This document shows positions 54,972-64,000 of a stretch of 64,000 nt of DNA, one piece after another (position 1 is the stretch's first letter; every line of letters starts with the position of its first letter). The position numbers and the translations under genes are program-made. The stretch comes from Talaromyces rugulosus. Lineage: Eukaryota > Ascomycota > Eurotiomycetes > Eurotiales > Trichocomaceae. The notes beneath the pieces were generated by a model. It was given only the letters and a program-made list of their open reading frames with translations. It was not told where the DNA came from and ran no database searches. The stretch is taken from contig NC_049566.1 in assembly GCF_013368755.1 (NCBI RefSeq), positions 4,914,394 through 4,978,393 on the forward strand, given 5' to 3'.

Positions 54972-56150
54972 TCACGTCACCGGGCCGTGAAGATATGGAC
55001 GGATATCCACACCCTACCAGAAACGAACCCACTTCGCAGGAACACCGCTCGGATCAGGAAGTTCAGAAGATTCCACCGGTCACCGTTGTATCAGGTAGCA
55101 GACGTATTGAAGGATATTAAAATAGAAACACTGGAAATCATTAACCCATTCACATTAGCACCATGGGAGGAGCAAATGCAGACCGAGATTCAGGGAACCT
55201 CAGAAACACAGACAGAAGCCGGTGGATCAATGCAGATCACAGTAAGCAGCTCAGCACGGAATGAAGTGGTAAGATTCAGGGGAGTCTTCCAGAAGCAGCC
55301 TCCCCGATATAAAAAGCCGAGAGTAAAGACCTTTTTCATCACACTTGGCGTCAGATTAGAACAGAACCCATACTCTGGGAAGCTAGCAGCAATGTCACAC
55401 ATATTAAGCAACTTATATAGACTGAAACTGTATAGAATCATACTGCTTACAAACAACAAAGCGGCTACGCTTACACTAAGAAACCCGCGACAACAGTCAG
55501 GCCAGAAACATGTTTGTTAAATATATAAGTCAATTAAGAGACTACGGAGAAACAGAAACTAGATTGCAATTTATTGGATCCCTATAAGCAAAGATAATAA
55601 ACTATTGGGCCTAGCTAAAGAACAAGCCAGGGTAGTGACCCAGAAGGATGCCACTCCATATACAGAGCTCCCCAGAATGAAATTAACCACTCTCAACATC
55701 GCATGATCCCAAGTAGGCACCAACAAAGCCTTACCAGAGAAAGTTGGAAAACACGCCAAGAGAGTGGATGCAGCACTCCCAGAGAAATATACCCGATAGC
55801 TGTATAATTGACTATTATAGAGAGAAGCGAGCGTGCTAGCTTAACTCTAGACTGGCATGGCAAGGTTGAATAAATATCTCTACTGAATCAATGCAGCACA
55901 GATGGATCAGTGTGCATGTAGACAAGCAAGAGAGATTATAGAGCACTTCCTCTTTCAATGTTAGAAGTAGACTGCATATCAGACAGAAATGCTACAATGT
56001 ACCAACATTTACCAAGGCAATATATCCTTCTTCTTAGAAGAAAAATTACTATCAGACAATCAAAACTAGACCCCAAACCTAGAAGCCATATAGACGTCAA
56101 TACAGTTTGCAATCACCACAGGCCGACTTGACGCTGCTTAAACATGTAGA
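54972..56150 (+). pseudogene. LINE (Tad-like) 3' end: RNase H and CCHC-like tail
   Basis: Opens directly after the TA of the neighbouring unit: KIWTDIHTLPETNPLR, HRSPLYQVADVLKDIKIETLEIINPFTLAPWE, then an RNase H-like domain (MQITVSSSARNEVVRFRGVF; TLGVRLEQNPYSGKLAAMSHIL; ILLTNNKAATLTLRNPRQQSG) to 55520. After a stop the reading goes on (LGLAKEQARVVTQKDATP ... ALPEKVGKHAKRVD) and reaches a C-x-C ... H-x4-C motif (CACRQAREIIEHFLFQC, about 55915-55965). RIP-type stops increase downstream. The RT and ORF1 parts are missing, typical of a 5'-truncated LINE copy. Confidence 0.8.
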
Positions 56151-56415
56151 TAAACATAGATCATCCATTCTTCTCAACCTAACCCACACCAATCATCTCA
56201 TACCAGATAGGTAGACGCGCTTCAACTGCCAAAAATAGGATATTAAACACTTGGAGAAGCGCCTCCAAGCTAACCTACTAACAAACTTACTAACCCACAA
56301 GAACCTACTACGATACTGATAGATGAGATAACATATACTATAAGAAATTATATATAGACTCTAAGGAGACACGGCATATCTTAGGACATGTATTAGTAGA
56401 TTAGTGATAGCTGCC
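56151..56415. other. AT-rich intergenic DNA
   Basis: Nothing recognised; probably the decayed 3' untranslated part of the LINE. Confidence 0.4.
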
Positions 56416-56509
56416 CTAACCAAAATACCTGAGTGTAGTGAACTGTACTACAATCACAAACTCTAACCAAAATACCTGAGTGTAGTGAACTGTACTACAA
56501 TCACAAACT
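56416..56509. repeat. 47-bp direct tandem duplication
   Basis: Two exact 47-bp copies beginning CTAACCAAAATACCTGAGTG, with a partial third (ACTACAATCACGAACT) about 50 bp on, and telomere-like TAGGGTTA in between. Confidence 0.85.
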
Positions 56510-56920
56510 CTATTTTAGGGTTATTTTTGCTAGTTAAATCTAGGGTTAGTGTCATAGACTACAATCACGAACTTTTGTAGACTACAATCAGGTTTTGTCG
56601 CCTGATCGCCCTCAAAATTGGACCAGTTATTTTCATACCATTAAATCGCTCGTCACCGGAGAATGAGCGATATTCAAGTTATCGTGCCGCTGTCGTGGTT
56701 AATTGAAAAGGACGGGTTTTTCAGGTTGTTTTGGTTGGGGTGCGACGGGCGCTAGTGGCCAGGATATATCGCGTGCGCGCCATGACGGATCGTCAGGGGT
56801 TCTGACGTATTAGGGCATGGTTATATATAATCATATATTGTCCATACTACAGATTACCATTACTATTATAGATAGCATTAGTATTTATCACATTTACCAG
56901 GGCAATTCATTATTATCATC
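56510..56920. promoter_or_regulatory. Upstream region of the telomere-linked helicase
   Basis: About 410 bp with telomere-like TTTTAGGGTTA and CTAGGGTTAG words and a GC-rich patch near 56740-56800. No gene seen. Confidence 0.45.
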
Positions 56921-57295
56921 ATGTATAACACGTTTTTCGAGTAACTAGAGGAGTTTCCTATTGTGGTATGCCGGGAGTGTCGCCATGCCGTGTGGCCTAG
57001 CTAGATTGAAACGCATTTGCGTTGCGCGCACCGTTATGTGTCTACTATCATGTGCGTCACATTGGCCGATGATGTTTGTACATGGCCTAATATCGCGCAT
57101 GATCTGATTGAGTTGAATATCCCGGCTATCCGGACCATAGTGATCCAACAGTTGGTCGCGTTTGTTGATGGATATTGATGTCAATTGAGTTCCTATTCGT
57201 GCTAATATATATGCACTACCATGCCTATTATGTGGCAGTATTGGATCAAGCATTATCAGTGGTCCTGGATCTGAAAGATTGGACAGCCTACCCAC
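56921..57295 (+). pseudogene. Decayed N-terminal region of the helicase gene (OrsD-like finger)
   Basis: In the same frame as the 1536-codon ORF (375 bp upstream, 125 codons) reads MYNTFFE-LEEFPIVVCRECRHAVWPS-IETHLRCAHR. This is a C2H2-like start seen in fungal OrsD/DUF3505-type proteins. Stops at codons 8 and 26 are one C-to-T step from CAA and CAG, and further stops occur before 57296. Either the N-terminus has been destroyed by RIP, or part of this stretch is spliced out (a CTAAT and CAG lie near 57205 and 57238). Confidence 0.6.
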
Positions 57296-60200
57296 ATGGA
57301 GCAGAAACAGATTCAGCACGAGCAGGACCAGGCATGCCGTCCCGTTCAATGCCAGCGGTTGTTTCCCGTCAAGGCCAACTCGCAGTATTTTGCGATTATT
57401 CCCGAGACGGATGAAGCCGTGGCCCCCGACGGTGATGCGTGCGAGACGTTAATCCAGAACATGCAGGCGCATTGGCGCAGCGTGCAGGAGGCCGCGGATC
57501 GGAAGATCCAGGCCGGCCAGGTCGACGAGGCCAACCCGTGGTTACGGCGAACCGAGTGGGTGAAGTATTTGGGGGAGTTCGACATCCCCGATTTGATACA
57601 GAGTGTGAGCCCACCCCCCGCGGATATCGACGGCCAGCCGTCCATCGAGCCGGAAGCCCACGCCATTTGGACGGCCATGGCGCGGTTGGCCACGATCAGC
57701 CAGTTGTCCGTGATTCACCAGATTGGGGTGTTTGTGCGGTTGGAAGCCATCCGGACCGAGCAGCATCAGACGCGGTACACCCCGTTAGAGGCGTACCAGG
57801 ATGAGGAGTCAATCGTGAAGCAGGTGCGGCCGTGGCAGGAGATGTTGATGTTTTTTTGGCGTACGCAGCAGCCGCACGAGTGGACCAGTCCCCCGTATCG
57901 ATTCACGCGACGACAGCGCATGGCATGGGAGCGGTTGGTCGACGCGGTGCGGATTCCACCCACCCGCCAGGTGAGCAAGGGTAAGGTGATCACGCGATCC
58001 GGGGCCACGCGGGCACCGTGGGTGGAGGAAGAGGAGGAAGAGGAGGGGGAGGAGGAGGAGGAGGAGGAGGAGGAGAGAGACACCATGTCGATTGATTCGT
58101 TGTCCGTGGACAGCAACGAACCCGATTTTTTCAATGATAGGAGTGACGGGATAGAGAAGACGATGGAGGAGACGGCCATGGGGAGAACGGTTGATGTGGA
58201 TGCCATATTTGATATTGAGCGCCCCCCGGAGAATGAGGAGGAAGCCAGCAACATCACCGTGCCGCCATTGAGCCCCGTGGAGCGGGCGTGTTTGGATTTT
58301 TGCATCGAATTGTTGAACCAGCGCATCACCCGACGGGAGTACGACAGCGCATTAGTGTGTGCCGCAGCCGTATTGGGGGTTCGTGAGGGCGGTTTCCGTA
58401 CGCCCGAGGATTACCCGCCCATTTTATCGCGAGTGATCAAGGTCGCGCGGTTCATGGTGGTGAAGAAAGCCGTCGAATTGAGTGACGAGCCCGAGGAGGA
58501 GGATGCGGCCGAGTTGCCCAGTTCCATGGACCACACGGATTGGGACAGCGCATATGGTGGATCGCCGCCACCCAGTTCGCCAGGCCGCAAAGGATGTTTG
58601 CAGTGGGTGACCCAGATGATGGATCGGTTCATGGTGCGCGGATCGCAAGGCCCCACGCAATGGATGTTGGATTTGCGCACATATGGGTTGAAGATCCATT
58701 ACAACACGACCAGCGCCGGCCATGTACAGTGGCAGAATGGGGACGAGTTATGTTATAAGGACCGGCAGTTCACCATGAATGAGTTTCGTGGCATGGTGCA
58801 CGCGGTGGTCCAGGACGCGCGGCGGATATTGATCGACGACATATTAGGATGCCCGTCCGACGCCGTGCCAGCCATTCCATGGGACCGTTTGTATGACGAC
58901 CCCAGCAATAACCAGGCACGATGGAGTTTTTTACAGGACACCCGAACGCAATGGCCCGTGGATGGGGAGCATTGGATGTGGCATCGAATCCGTCAGGACC
59001 CAGCCGTGCGGCGTCGATTCATCCAGGCCGACGGGCAAGGGTTTCATCCGGCGCGATGGATGGCGTATCAGAACCGGATCACTGCGTTTTTAGAGAAGTT
59101 GTTGGTGGCCATCCAGTTCACATGGGGTCAACCGGCGCGGGCCCCCGAGTTGTTGAGCATCCGGCACGAGAACAGTCCCATGGGTGGGATCCGTAATATG
59201 TTTATCGAGGATGGCATGGTGGTATTGGTCGCGCAGTACCACAAGGGTTACCAATTGAGCGGCGACGTTAAGATCATCCATCGATATTTACCACGCGAGG
59301 TGGGTGAGTTATTAGTGTGGTATTTGTGGTTGGTGCAGCCGTTCGAGCGGGTGGTCAGTGGAAATATATATCAACGGGACCAGGTGTCCAGCCATATTTG
59401 GACCGCCCACCCACACCAAGCGAAATGGAATTCCGAACGATTACGACACATATTGCAGCGCGAGAGTGCCATGGGATTGCGCGGTCAATCATTGCACATT
59501 GCATCATATCGTGAGGTTGCGATTGCCATCAGCCGGCGGTATTTACGCAACAAATATCGATTTGCGGCGGATGATGGAGACGACCCCGAGGCCATGGACG
59601 AGGTGCAATTGTTGGCCGATGCCGCCGATCGTCAGGCCGGGCATGATCCACACACGGCCGGTGGCATATACGCCCGGGAGAGCCGCGAGTTGTTTGGCGC
59701 CATGGCGTCCATGCGAGAACGATATCGTGGTAGCAGTCAGGATTGGCATACATGGTTAGGGTTTGCATCATGCCAGCCGCCGTCCGACCCGGATGCCGAT
59801 CCATTTAGCGCGCCCCCAGCATCCAGCACATCGTGGTTCACGGACGAGGCGCAGCGCAGCCGGGAGGAACGGTGGCAGCGGATGCAGCGCATGGATGTCG
59901 ACCAGGCGTTGCGCGACATGATGGGACCGGACGCCGCATTTCGCGGGCCACAGAAGCAGATTGTGCAGGCCGTGATCCAAGGACAGAGCCCGGTCATCGG
60001 CGTGATGCCCACCGGTGGTGGCAAGAGTTTGTTGTTCATGTTGCCGGCATGGATGGCCCGCGGTGGCACGACGGTCGTTATCATCCCATTGGTGTCGTTA
60101 CGAGATGATTTACAGCGTCGATGCGCGGAATTAGACATTCAATGTGTCGCATGGAACAACCGGCAACCCGCCGATGGTGCATCGATTGTGTTAATCACGC

Positions 60201-61906
60201 CCGAGTCCGCCGTACGTGACGAAACATTCAGCACGTTTTTAAACCGCAAGCAGTTCACCGGCCAGTTGGACCGGATCGTGATCGATGAATGCCACATCGC
60301 ATTGCACGACCAGTACGATTTCCGCAAGTCGATGACGCAGTTGGGGCAGTTGGTCCGGTACCGTGCCCCCATGTTGTTGTTGACGGCGACGATGCCCCGA
60401 GAGGACGAGGAGCGATTGTGCCAGCGGATGTATTTCCCCCCCAGCACCGTGCATTGGATCCGCGCGCGTACCAGTCGTCACAACATTGCATATCGGGTGG
60501 TCCGCATTGCGCGGCCGCAGGAGCATGGCCGACGTGGTGACGTGGGAGCGGCCATCATGGCGTGGATTGAACAGGAGATCCCGCGATATTCGCCCGGCAA
60601 GGTGGTGGTGTACGCCAACAGCCGGCACCAGACGGAGCAGGTCGCGGAGGCATTGGGATGCGGTGCATACCATTCCCACACGATTGATCGAGCCGGGATG
60701 TTGAGCACATTCCGACAGACGCCCAGCGGCGTCATCGTGGCCACCAGTGCATTAGGCATGGGCATCGATATCCCCGACATCCGGTGTGTGATCCACGTTG
60801 GGCGTCCCCGATCGTTGTTGGATTATGCCCAGGAGAGTGGGCGTGCCGGGCGAGATGGGCAGGGCAGCACGGCGGTGATGGTTTTGGACGGTAGTGGTGG
60901 TGGATGGGGGGACCCAGTGACCGATCGAGATGCGGGATCATTGCGGGCATTGGAGCAGGTACAGCGGTACATTGATCAGCCATGTCGACGAGGCGTGTTC
61001 GATCCATATTTGGATGGGGAGGTGGATGGGTACCAGCGGCAGCAGTGCGAGGAGGGTGAAGCGGCGTGTGATGGATGTTGTGCGGCAGCCATACCGGTTG
61101 AGACGCAGGCCACATCACCGACCACGCAGAGTGAGACCCCGGCCATATCACCGGCCAGGCGGGTTCAGGTCCAGGCCAGATCACCAGTCCCGGCACCGGC
61201 GCGGTCCCCGAAACGAAAGTTAAGCGAGGCATTCACCATGGTGACAATGCCGCATGCCCGGCGGAGAGGATACAACGAGCCATGGGAGCAATTACGATCA
61301 CACATCGAGCGTGAGGCGCGAACGGTGGATTCCATCCGGGAGCATTTTGACCGGTGGGTGGGACGATGCCGGATTTGCGCGATGCACGAGGCACCCAGCG
61401 AGCATTTCACGTATCAATGTCCCCGGGCCGAAGGCCAACAGGCGGCGGCGTGGATCGAGGAGACCATCCGCAAGGTGACCGGGAATCAACGCGAAGATGG
61501 GAGGAACGGGTATGAGGATTATGCGGTATGTTTTCAGTGCCATTCGCCGCAGTGGATATGTCCACGATGGGTTCGTGTCGATCATGGTGGATATCAGCGT
61601 ACCAAAGAAGCATGTCGATATTTGGAGACGGCGGCGCACACCATGGCGCAGTTGTTGCATGGACCGATGCGGGAGGTGATCCAGCCAGCATGGGAGCGGC
61701 GGTTGGCGCAGATGCCCGGGGGAGGGGTCCCCCATGAGAACCAGGCCGCGTTGATTCGTCATTTTCAGCGGAAGTTTGGAAAACGTGGAGAGGAGCGTAG
61801 TGGGTTGGTAGAAGAGATGACGTGGATGTGTTCATGGGTCGACGATACGATGCAGGTAGATGTCGAGAGCAGTGAGGATTCCAATTCAATCATAAGCCAT
61901 ATGTAG
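57296..61906 (+). CDS. Telomere-linked RecQ helicase with a recombinase-like domain
   Basis: 1536 residues, open throughout, transcribed towards the telomere. N-terminal OrsD-type region (NPWLRRTEWVKYLGEFDIPDLI, about 80-105), a Glu-run (about 242-262), then a domain with tyrosine-recombinase-like signposts: RAPELLSIR (Arg615), YHKGY (Lys650), LHIASYR (His734/Arg739) and QAGHDPHTAGGIYAR (His783, Tyr792). The RecQ helicase core has TGGGKS (Lys910), VIDECHIALHD (Asp997), LLLTATMP, VVVYANS, TSALGMGIDIPDIRCVIH and QESGRAGRDG (about 1179-1188). C-terminal Cys/His pairs (CEEGEAACDGCC; CRICAMHEAP...HFTYQC; CFQCHSPQWIC) look zinc-binding. Genes of this class sit next to fungal telomeres. Unwinding of DNA at chromosome ends is the family role; the recombinase activity is my inference. 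Start codon uncertain because the upstream frame is decayed. Confidence 0.85.
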   Translation: MEQKQIQHEQDQACRPVQCQRLFPVKANSQYFAIIPETDEAVAPDGDACETLIQNMQAHWRSVQEAADRKIQAGQVDEANPWLRRTEWVKYLGEFDIPDLIQSVSPPPADIDGQPSIEPEAHAIWTAMARLATISQLSVIHQIGVFVRLEAIRTEQHQTRYTPLEAYQDEESIVKQVRPWQEMLMFFWRTQQPHEWTSPPYRFTRRQRMAWERLVDAVRIPPTRQVSKGKVITRSGATRAPWVEEEEEEEGEEEEEEEEERDTMSIDSLSVDSNEPDFFNDRSDGIEKTMEETAMGRTVDVDAIFDIERPPENEEEASNITVPPLSPVERACLDFCIELLNQRITRREYDSALVCAAAVLGVREGGFRTPEDYPPILSRVIKVARFMVVKKAVELSDEPEEEDAAELPSSMDHTDWDSAYGGSPPPSSPGRKGCLQWVTQMMDRFMVRGSQGPTQWMLDLRTYGLKIHYNTTSAGHVQWQNGDELCYKDRQFTMNEFRGMVHAVVQDARRILIDDILGCPSDAVPAIPWDRLYDDPSNNQARWSFLQDTRTQWPVDGEHWMWHRIRQDPAVRRRFIQADGQGFHPARWMAYQNRITAFLEKLLVAIQFTWGQPARAPELLSIRHENSPMGGIRNMFIEDGMVVLVAQYHKGYQLSGDVKIIHRYLPREVGELLVWYLWLVQPFERVVSGNIYQRDQVSSHIWTAHPHQAKWNSERLRHILQRESAMGLRGQSLHIASYREVAIAISRRYLRNKYRFAADDGDDPEAMDEVQLLADAADRQAGHDPHTAGGIYARESRELFGAMASMRERYRGSSQDWHTWLGFASCQPPSDPDADPFSAPPASSTSWFTDEAQRSREERWQRMQRMDVDQALRDMMGPDAAFRGPQKQIVQAVIQGQSPVIGVMPTGGGKSLLFMLPAWMARGGTTVVIIPLVSLRDDLQRRCAELDIQCVAWNNRQPADGASIVLITPESAVRDETFSTFLNRKQFTGQLDRIVIDECHIALHDQYDFRKSMTQLGQLVRYRAPMLLLTATMPREDEERLCQRMYFPPSTVHWIRARTSRHNIAYRVVRIARPQEHGRRGDVGAAIMAWIEQEIPRYSPGKVVVYANSRHQTEQVAEALGCGAYHSHTIDRAGMLSTFRQTPSGVIVATSALGMGIDIPDIRCVIHVGRPRSLLDYAQESGRAGRDGQGSTAVMVLDGSGGGWGDPVTDRDAGSLRALEQVQRYIDQPCRRGVFDPYLDGEVDGYQRQQCEEGEAACDGCCAAAIPVETQATSPTTQSETPAISPARRVQVQARSPVPAPARSPKRKLSEAFTMVTMPHARRRGYNEPWEQLRSHIEREARTVDSIREHFDRWVGRCRICAMHEAPSEHFTYQCPRAEGQQAAAWIEETIRKVTGNQREDGRNGYEDYAVCFQCHSPQWICPRWVRVDHGGYQRTKEACRYLETAAHTMAQLLHGPMREVIQPAWERRLAQMPGGGVPHENQAALIRHFQRKFGKRGEERSGLVEEMTWMCSWVDDTMQVDVESSEDSNSIISHM

Positions 61907-61956
61907 ATACATACACCACAATAATATAGAAATAGAGGAGGTTCCATAAGCACAAA

Positions 61957-62351
61957 ATGCCCGTATGATGGTCAAGCAGAGGTTTGTAGGCATTGGCCCG
62001 CATGACGGTCAAGCAGAGGTTTGTAGGCATAGGCCCGCATGACGGTCAAGCAGAGGTTTGTAGGCATTGGCCCGCATGACGGTCAAGCAGAGGTTTGTAG
62101 GTATAGGCCCGCATGACGGTCAAGCAGAGGTTTGTAGGCATAGGCCCGCATGACGGTCAAGCAGAGGTTTGTAGGCATTGGCCCGCATGACGGTCAAGCA
62201 GAGGTTTGTAGGTATAGGCCCGCATGACGGTCAAGCAGAGGTTTGTAGGCATTGGCCCGCATGACGGTCAAGCAGAGGTTTGTAGGTATAGGCCCGCATG
62301 ACGGTCAAGCAGAGGTTTGTAGGCATAGGCCCGCATGACGGTCAAGGCAGT
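61957..62351. repeat. 37-bp minisatellite, ten units plus a partial one
   Basis: Unit GGCCCGCATGACGGTCAAGC plus AGAGGTTTGTAGGCATT. The first unit is slightly diverged (CCCGTATGATGG). The last few bases of each unit come in three versions (CATT, CATA, GTATA). It starts about 50 bp after the helicase stop codon and is not telomere-like. Confidence 0.93.
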
Positions 62352-62700
62352 TCCAAATATTTGCATAGATGCATCAGGATCAGGTAGATTATCAGAACCC
62401 AGATCAGGTATATACATGGATGAGACAGAAAGTTCAATAGGAAGGCATAGAATATACACGCATGAAGCAGGGGTTTTACCAGATCAATAAAAGCATTATT
62501 CAGTGATTATATATATTTACAGATGTCAATATAAACCAGTCCGAGGAATATATATTTGAATATTGAATCAAGAGAGTGATATATATATACACAGATCGAC
62601 ATAGATAATATATATATAACAGAATACCAAAAGAAAGCGAGAAAAAGAAATGGCAAGACCAGAAAGAAAGGAAAGGAGAGTGTTGCAAAGAGGGACATCG
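62352..62700. other. Subtelomeric spacer
   Basis: AT-rich, then purine-rich (GAAAGAAAGGAAAGG) DNA. ATATATAT runs near 62520-62620. No gene supported. Confidence 0.5.
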
Positions 62701-63943
62701 TTGTCCAAGGCCAGGGTTCGGGTTACCCATGATGGTGCACAGGGCCCAATTGAGGCATCATCGGGGAGACGGCAGAGTGTCATGACGAGTTCGGAGAAGC
62801 AGAGGAGAAGATGAAAAGGAAAGAGAGAGGATGACGTATCGGTTGGGGTTAGGGAGAGGGGCCCATGGTGGCCAGGGTTAGGGTTACCAATGATGGTGCA
62901 AGGGGCACAATGCGGTTGTCATCCCCATGAGAAACAATTATATATAATAGAAAAAAAAGAAAGACGGAAATGAAAGAATAGGAATAGCACAAACAGGAAG
63001 AAAAATATAAAAAGTAGAAAAGACCAGAAAGACAGAAAAAATTAGAAAGGTTGAAAGAGCAGGAAAGGTCGGACAGGCAGGAAAAGGAAAGGAAAAGGTC
63101 AGGGTTAAGGTTACCAATGATGGTGCCAGGAGCACAATCCGGCAGTGATCCCAGCGAGAGGCAGTTATATATAATAAAGAAAAAGGACAGAAGTGAAACA
63201 ACAGAGAAAGTAGATAAAGCAAAAAAGCCGAAAAGATAGGAAGGATAGGAAAGGCAGAAAGGATGGAAAAACAGACCAAGTAGTAATACAGTGCAGTCAG
63301 GGTTAGGATTACCAATGATCGTACCAGAGATAGAATGGAGAGAGTCAGGGTTCAGGTTATTAATGATGGTATAAGAGGTACAATATCATGATTTTACCGG
63401 CAAAAAGGTTATTATACACAGTAACCAGAAGAGAAGGACGAAAGTACAAAGAACAGAAAAAGACAGAGAAAGAGAGGAAAAGTAAACAAAGGAAAAGGAA
63501 TATAAGAGAGAAAGGAACGGGACAGAAAAGGCAAAGAAAAAGAATAGGGAAGGAAAAGGAAAGACAGAGAACAGAAAAGGAATGGAAAAGAACAGGAAAA
63601 AGACAAGGAAAGGAAAAGAAAAGGAAAAGAAAAGGAAAAGAAAAGGAGAGAAAAGGAAAAGGTCAGGGTTAGGGTTGCCAATGATGGTGCACGGGGCCAG
63701 ATTCGGGGTTGTCAGAAAGACCGCGAAGAGTGTGGACCAGCATCGATGCAGAAGAAAAAGACGGGGAAATGGAAAATAAAAGGAAAGGGTGTCGGTCAGG
63801 GTTAGGAAGAGGGGTCGATCATGGTCAGGGTTAGGGTTACCAATGATGGTGCGAGGAGTATAATCCAGTGGTTACCCCAGCGAGAGGCAAGTATATGGAG
63901 TAGAAAAAAGAGAAAGAGAGAAGTGAACGGGAAAGGAAAAGGA
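62701..63943. repeat. Degenerate subtelomeric repeats with telomere-like cores
   Basis: At least seven dispersed copies of a block (GG)GTTAGGGTTACCAATGATG + GTGC-AGGGGC-CAAT at about 62713, 62872, 63099, 63298, 63347, 63664 and 63825, several followed by GTTATATATAATA or CCCAGCGAGAGGCA. Between them lie long GAAAAGG-type purine tracts (strongest 63430-63660). Predicted ORFs here are low-complexity artefacts of those tracts. Confidence 0.8.
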
Positions 63944-64000
63944 GGGTTAGGGTTAGGGTTAGGGTTAGGGTTAGGGTTAGGGTTAGGGTTAGGGTTAGGG
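63944..64000 (+). repeat. Telomere, (TTAGGG)n
   Basis: 57 bp of uninterrupted GGGTTA units running to the last base, G-rich strand 5' to 3' towards the end, which is the orientation of a right chromosome end. Directly preceded by a purine-rich tract. The true array is probably longer than assembled. Confidence 0.97.

Noticed and set aside
57346..61889. Numerous ORFs on both strands over the helicase gene, including a Ser-run protein at 57766-58329
   Set aside because: All mirror the codon bias of the 1536-codon gene; the Ser run is the complement of its Glu run.
61957..62351. 37-bp array as a CRISPR array
   Set aside because: Repeats are contiguous without unique spacers, and this is a fungal subtelomere.
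62938..63681. Hydrophobic Phe/Ser/Leu-rich minus-strand ORFs and Lys/Glu-rich plus-strand ORFs
   Set aside because: They are artefacts of the purine-rich tracts and repeat the same few codons.
1..64000. tRNA, rRNA or other structured RNA genes
   Set aside because: No cloverleaf with A and B boxes or rRNA sequence was recognised on either strand; a covariance-model search would be needed to exclude them.

Overview
The window is the right-hand end of a chromosome of a filamentous ascomycete, most likely from the Aspergillus/Penicillium group (Eurotiales). It ends at 64000 in perfect TTAGGG repeats, G-rich strand running towards the end. Genes carry short introns (50-100 bp), the repeats show dense C-to-T/G-to-A (RIP-like) decay, and the gene families (DUF3435 recombinase, PNP/NACHT and PNP/NB-ARC/TPR receptors, F-box/ankyrin proteins, RecQ-type telomere-linked helicase) are typical of such fungi. 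The species cannot be told from the sequence alone.

Region 1 (1-24480) is a nest of transposons. A heavily RIP-decayed Ty3/gypsy element (here 'gypsy A') is seen in four pieces (1-757, 4588-4697, 15691-16389, 24181-about 24478). It is interrupted by a hAT element (766-4579, 8-bp target duplication), by a second gypsy element (4698-15685, 5-bp duplication AGAAT), which is itself interrupted by a near-identical second hAT copy (8113-11927, 8-bp duplication), and by a third, much younger gypsy chromovirus on the minus strand (16390-24175, 5-bp duplication GATAA).

Region 2 (24480-34570) begins with an abrupt jump from AT-rich to GC-rich DNA and an apparently intact seven-exon DUF3435 tyrosine recombinase of the Starship 'captain' type. 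It is followed by F-box and F-box/ankyrin genes, one pair of which forms an inverted duplication, and a LINE scrap.

Region 3 (34577-54971) is a patchwork of TA-flanked, Tc1/mariner-like terminal inverted repeats that enclose fungal NLR/STAND receptor genes. A 4839-bp element (35725-40563) carries a STAND-type ankyrin gene and splits a conserved fungal gene exactly at a TA; leaving out the element and one TA makes that reading frame continuous. A 28-bp perfect inverted repeat (34579 and 49021) brackets 14.4 kb holding that split gene, an intact 1695-residue PNP-NACHT receptor and a broken mariner transposase. A third unit (50746-54969) holds a RIP-damaged PNP-NB-ARC-TPR receptor. A UbiA prenyltransferase gene lies between the last two.

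Region 4 (54972-64000) is the subtelomere proper: a LINE 3' end, a telomere-linked RecQ helicase gene pointing at the telomere, a 37-bp minisatellite, degenerate telomere-like repeats in purine-rich DNA, and the telomere. The helicase protein also shows a tyrosine-recombinase-like residue constellation ahead of its RecQ domain, so both large intact genes at the two ends of the accessory region may encode DNA-rearranging enzymes.
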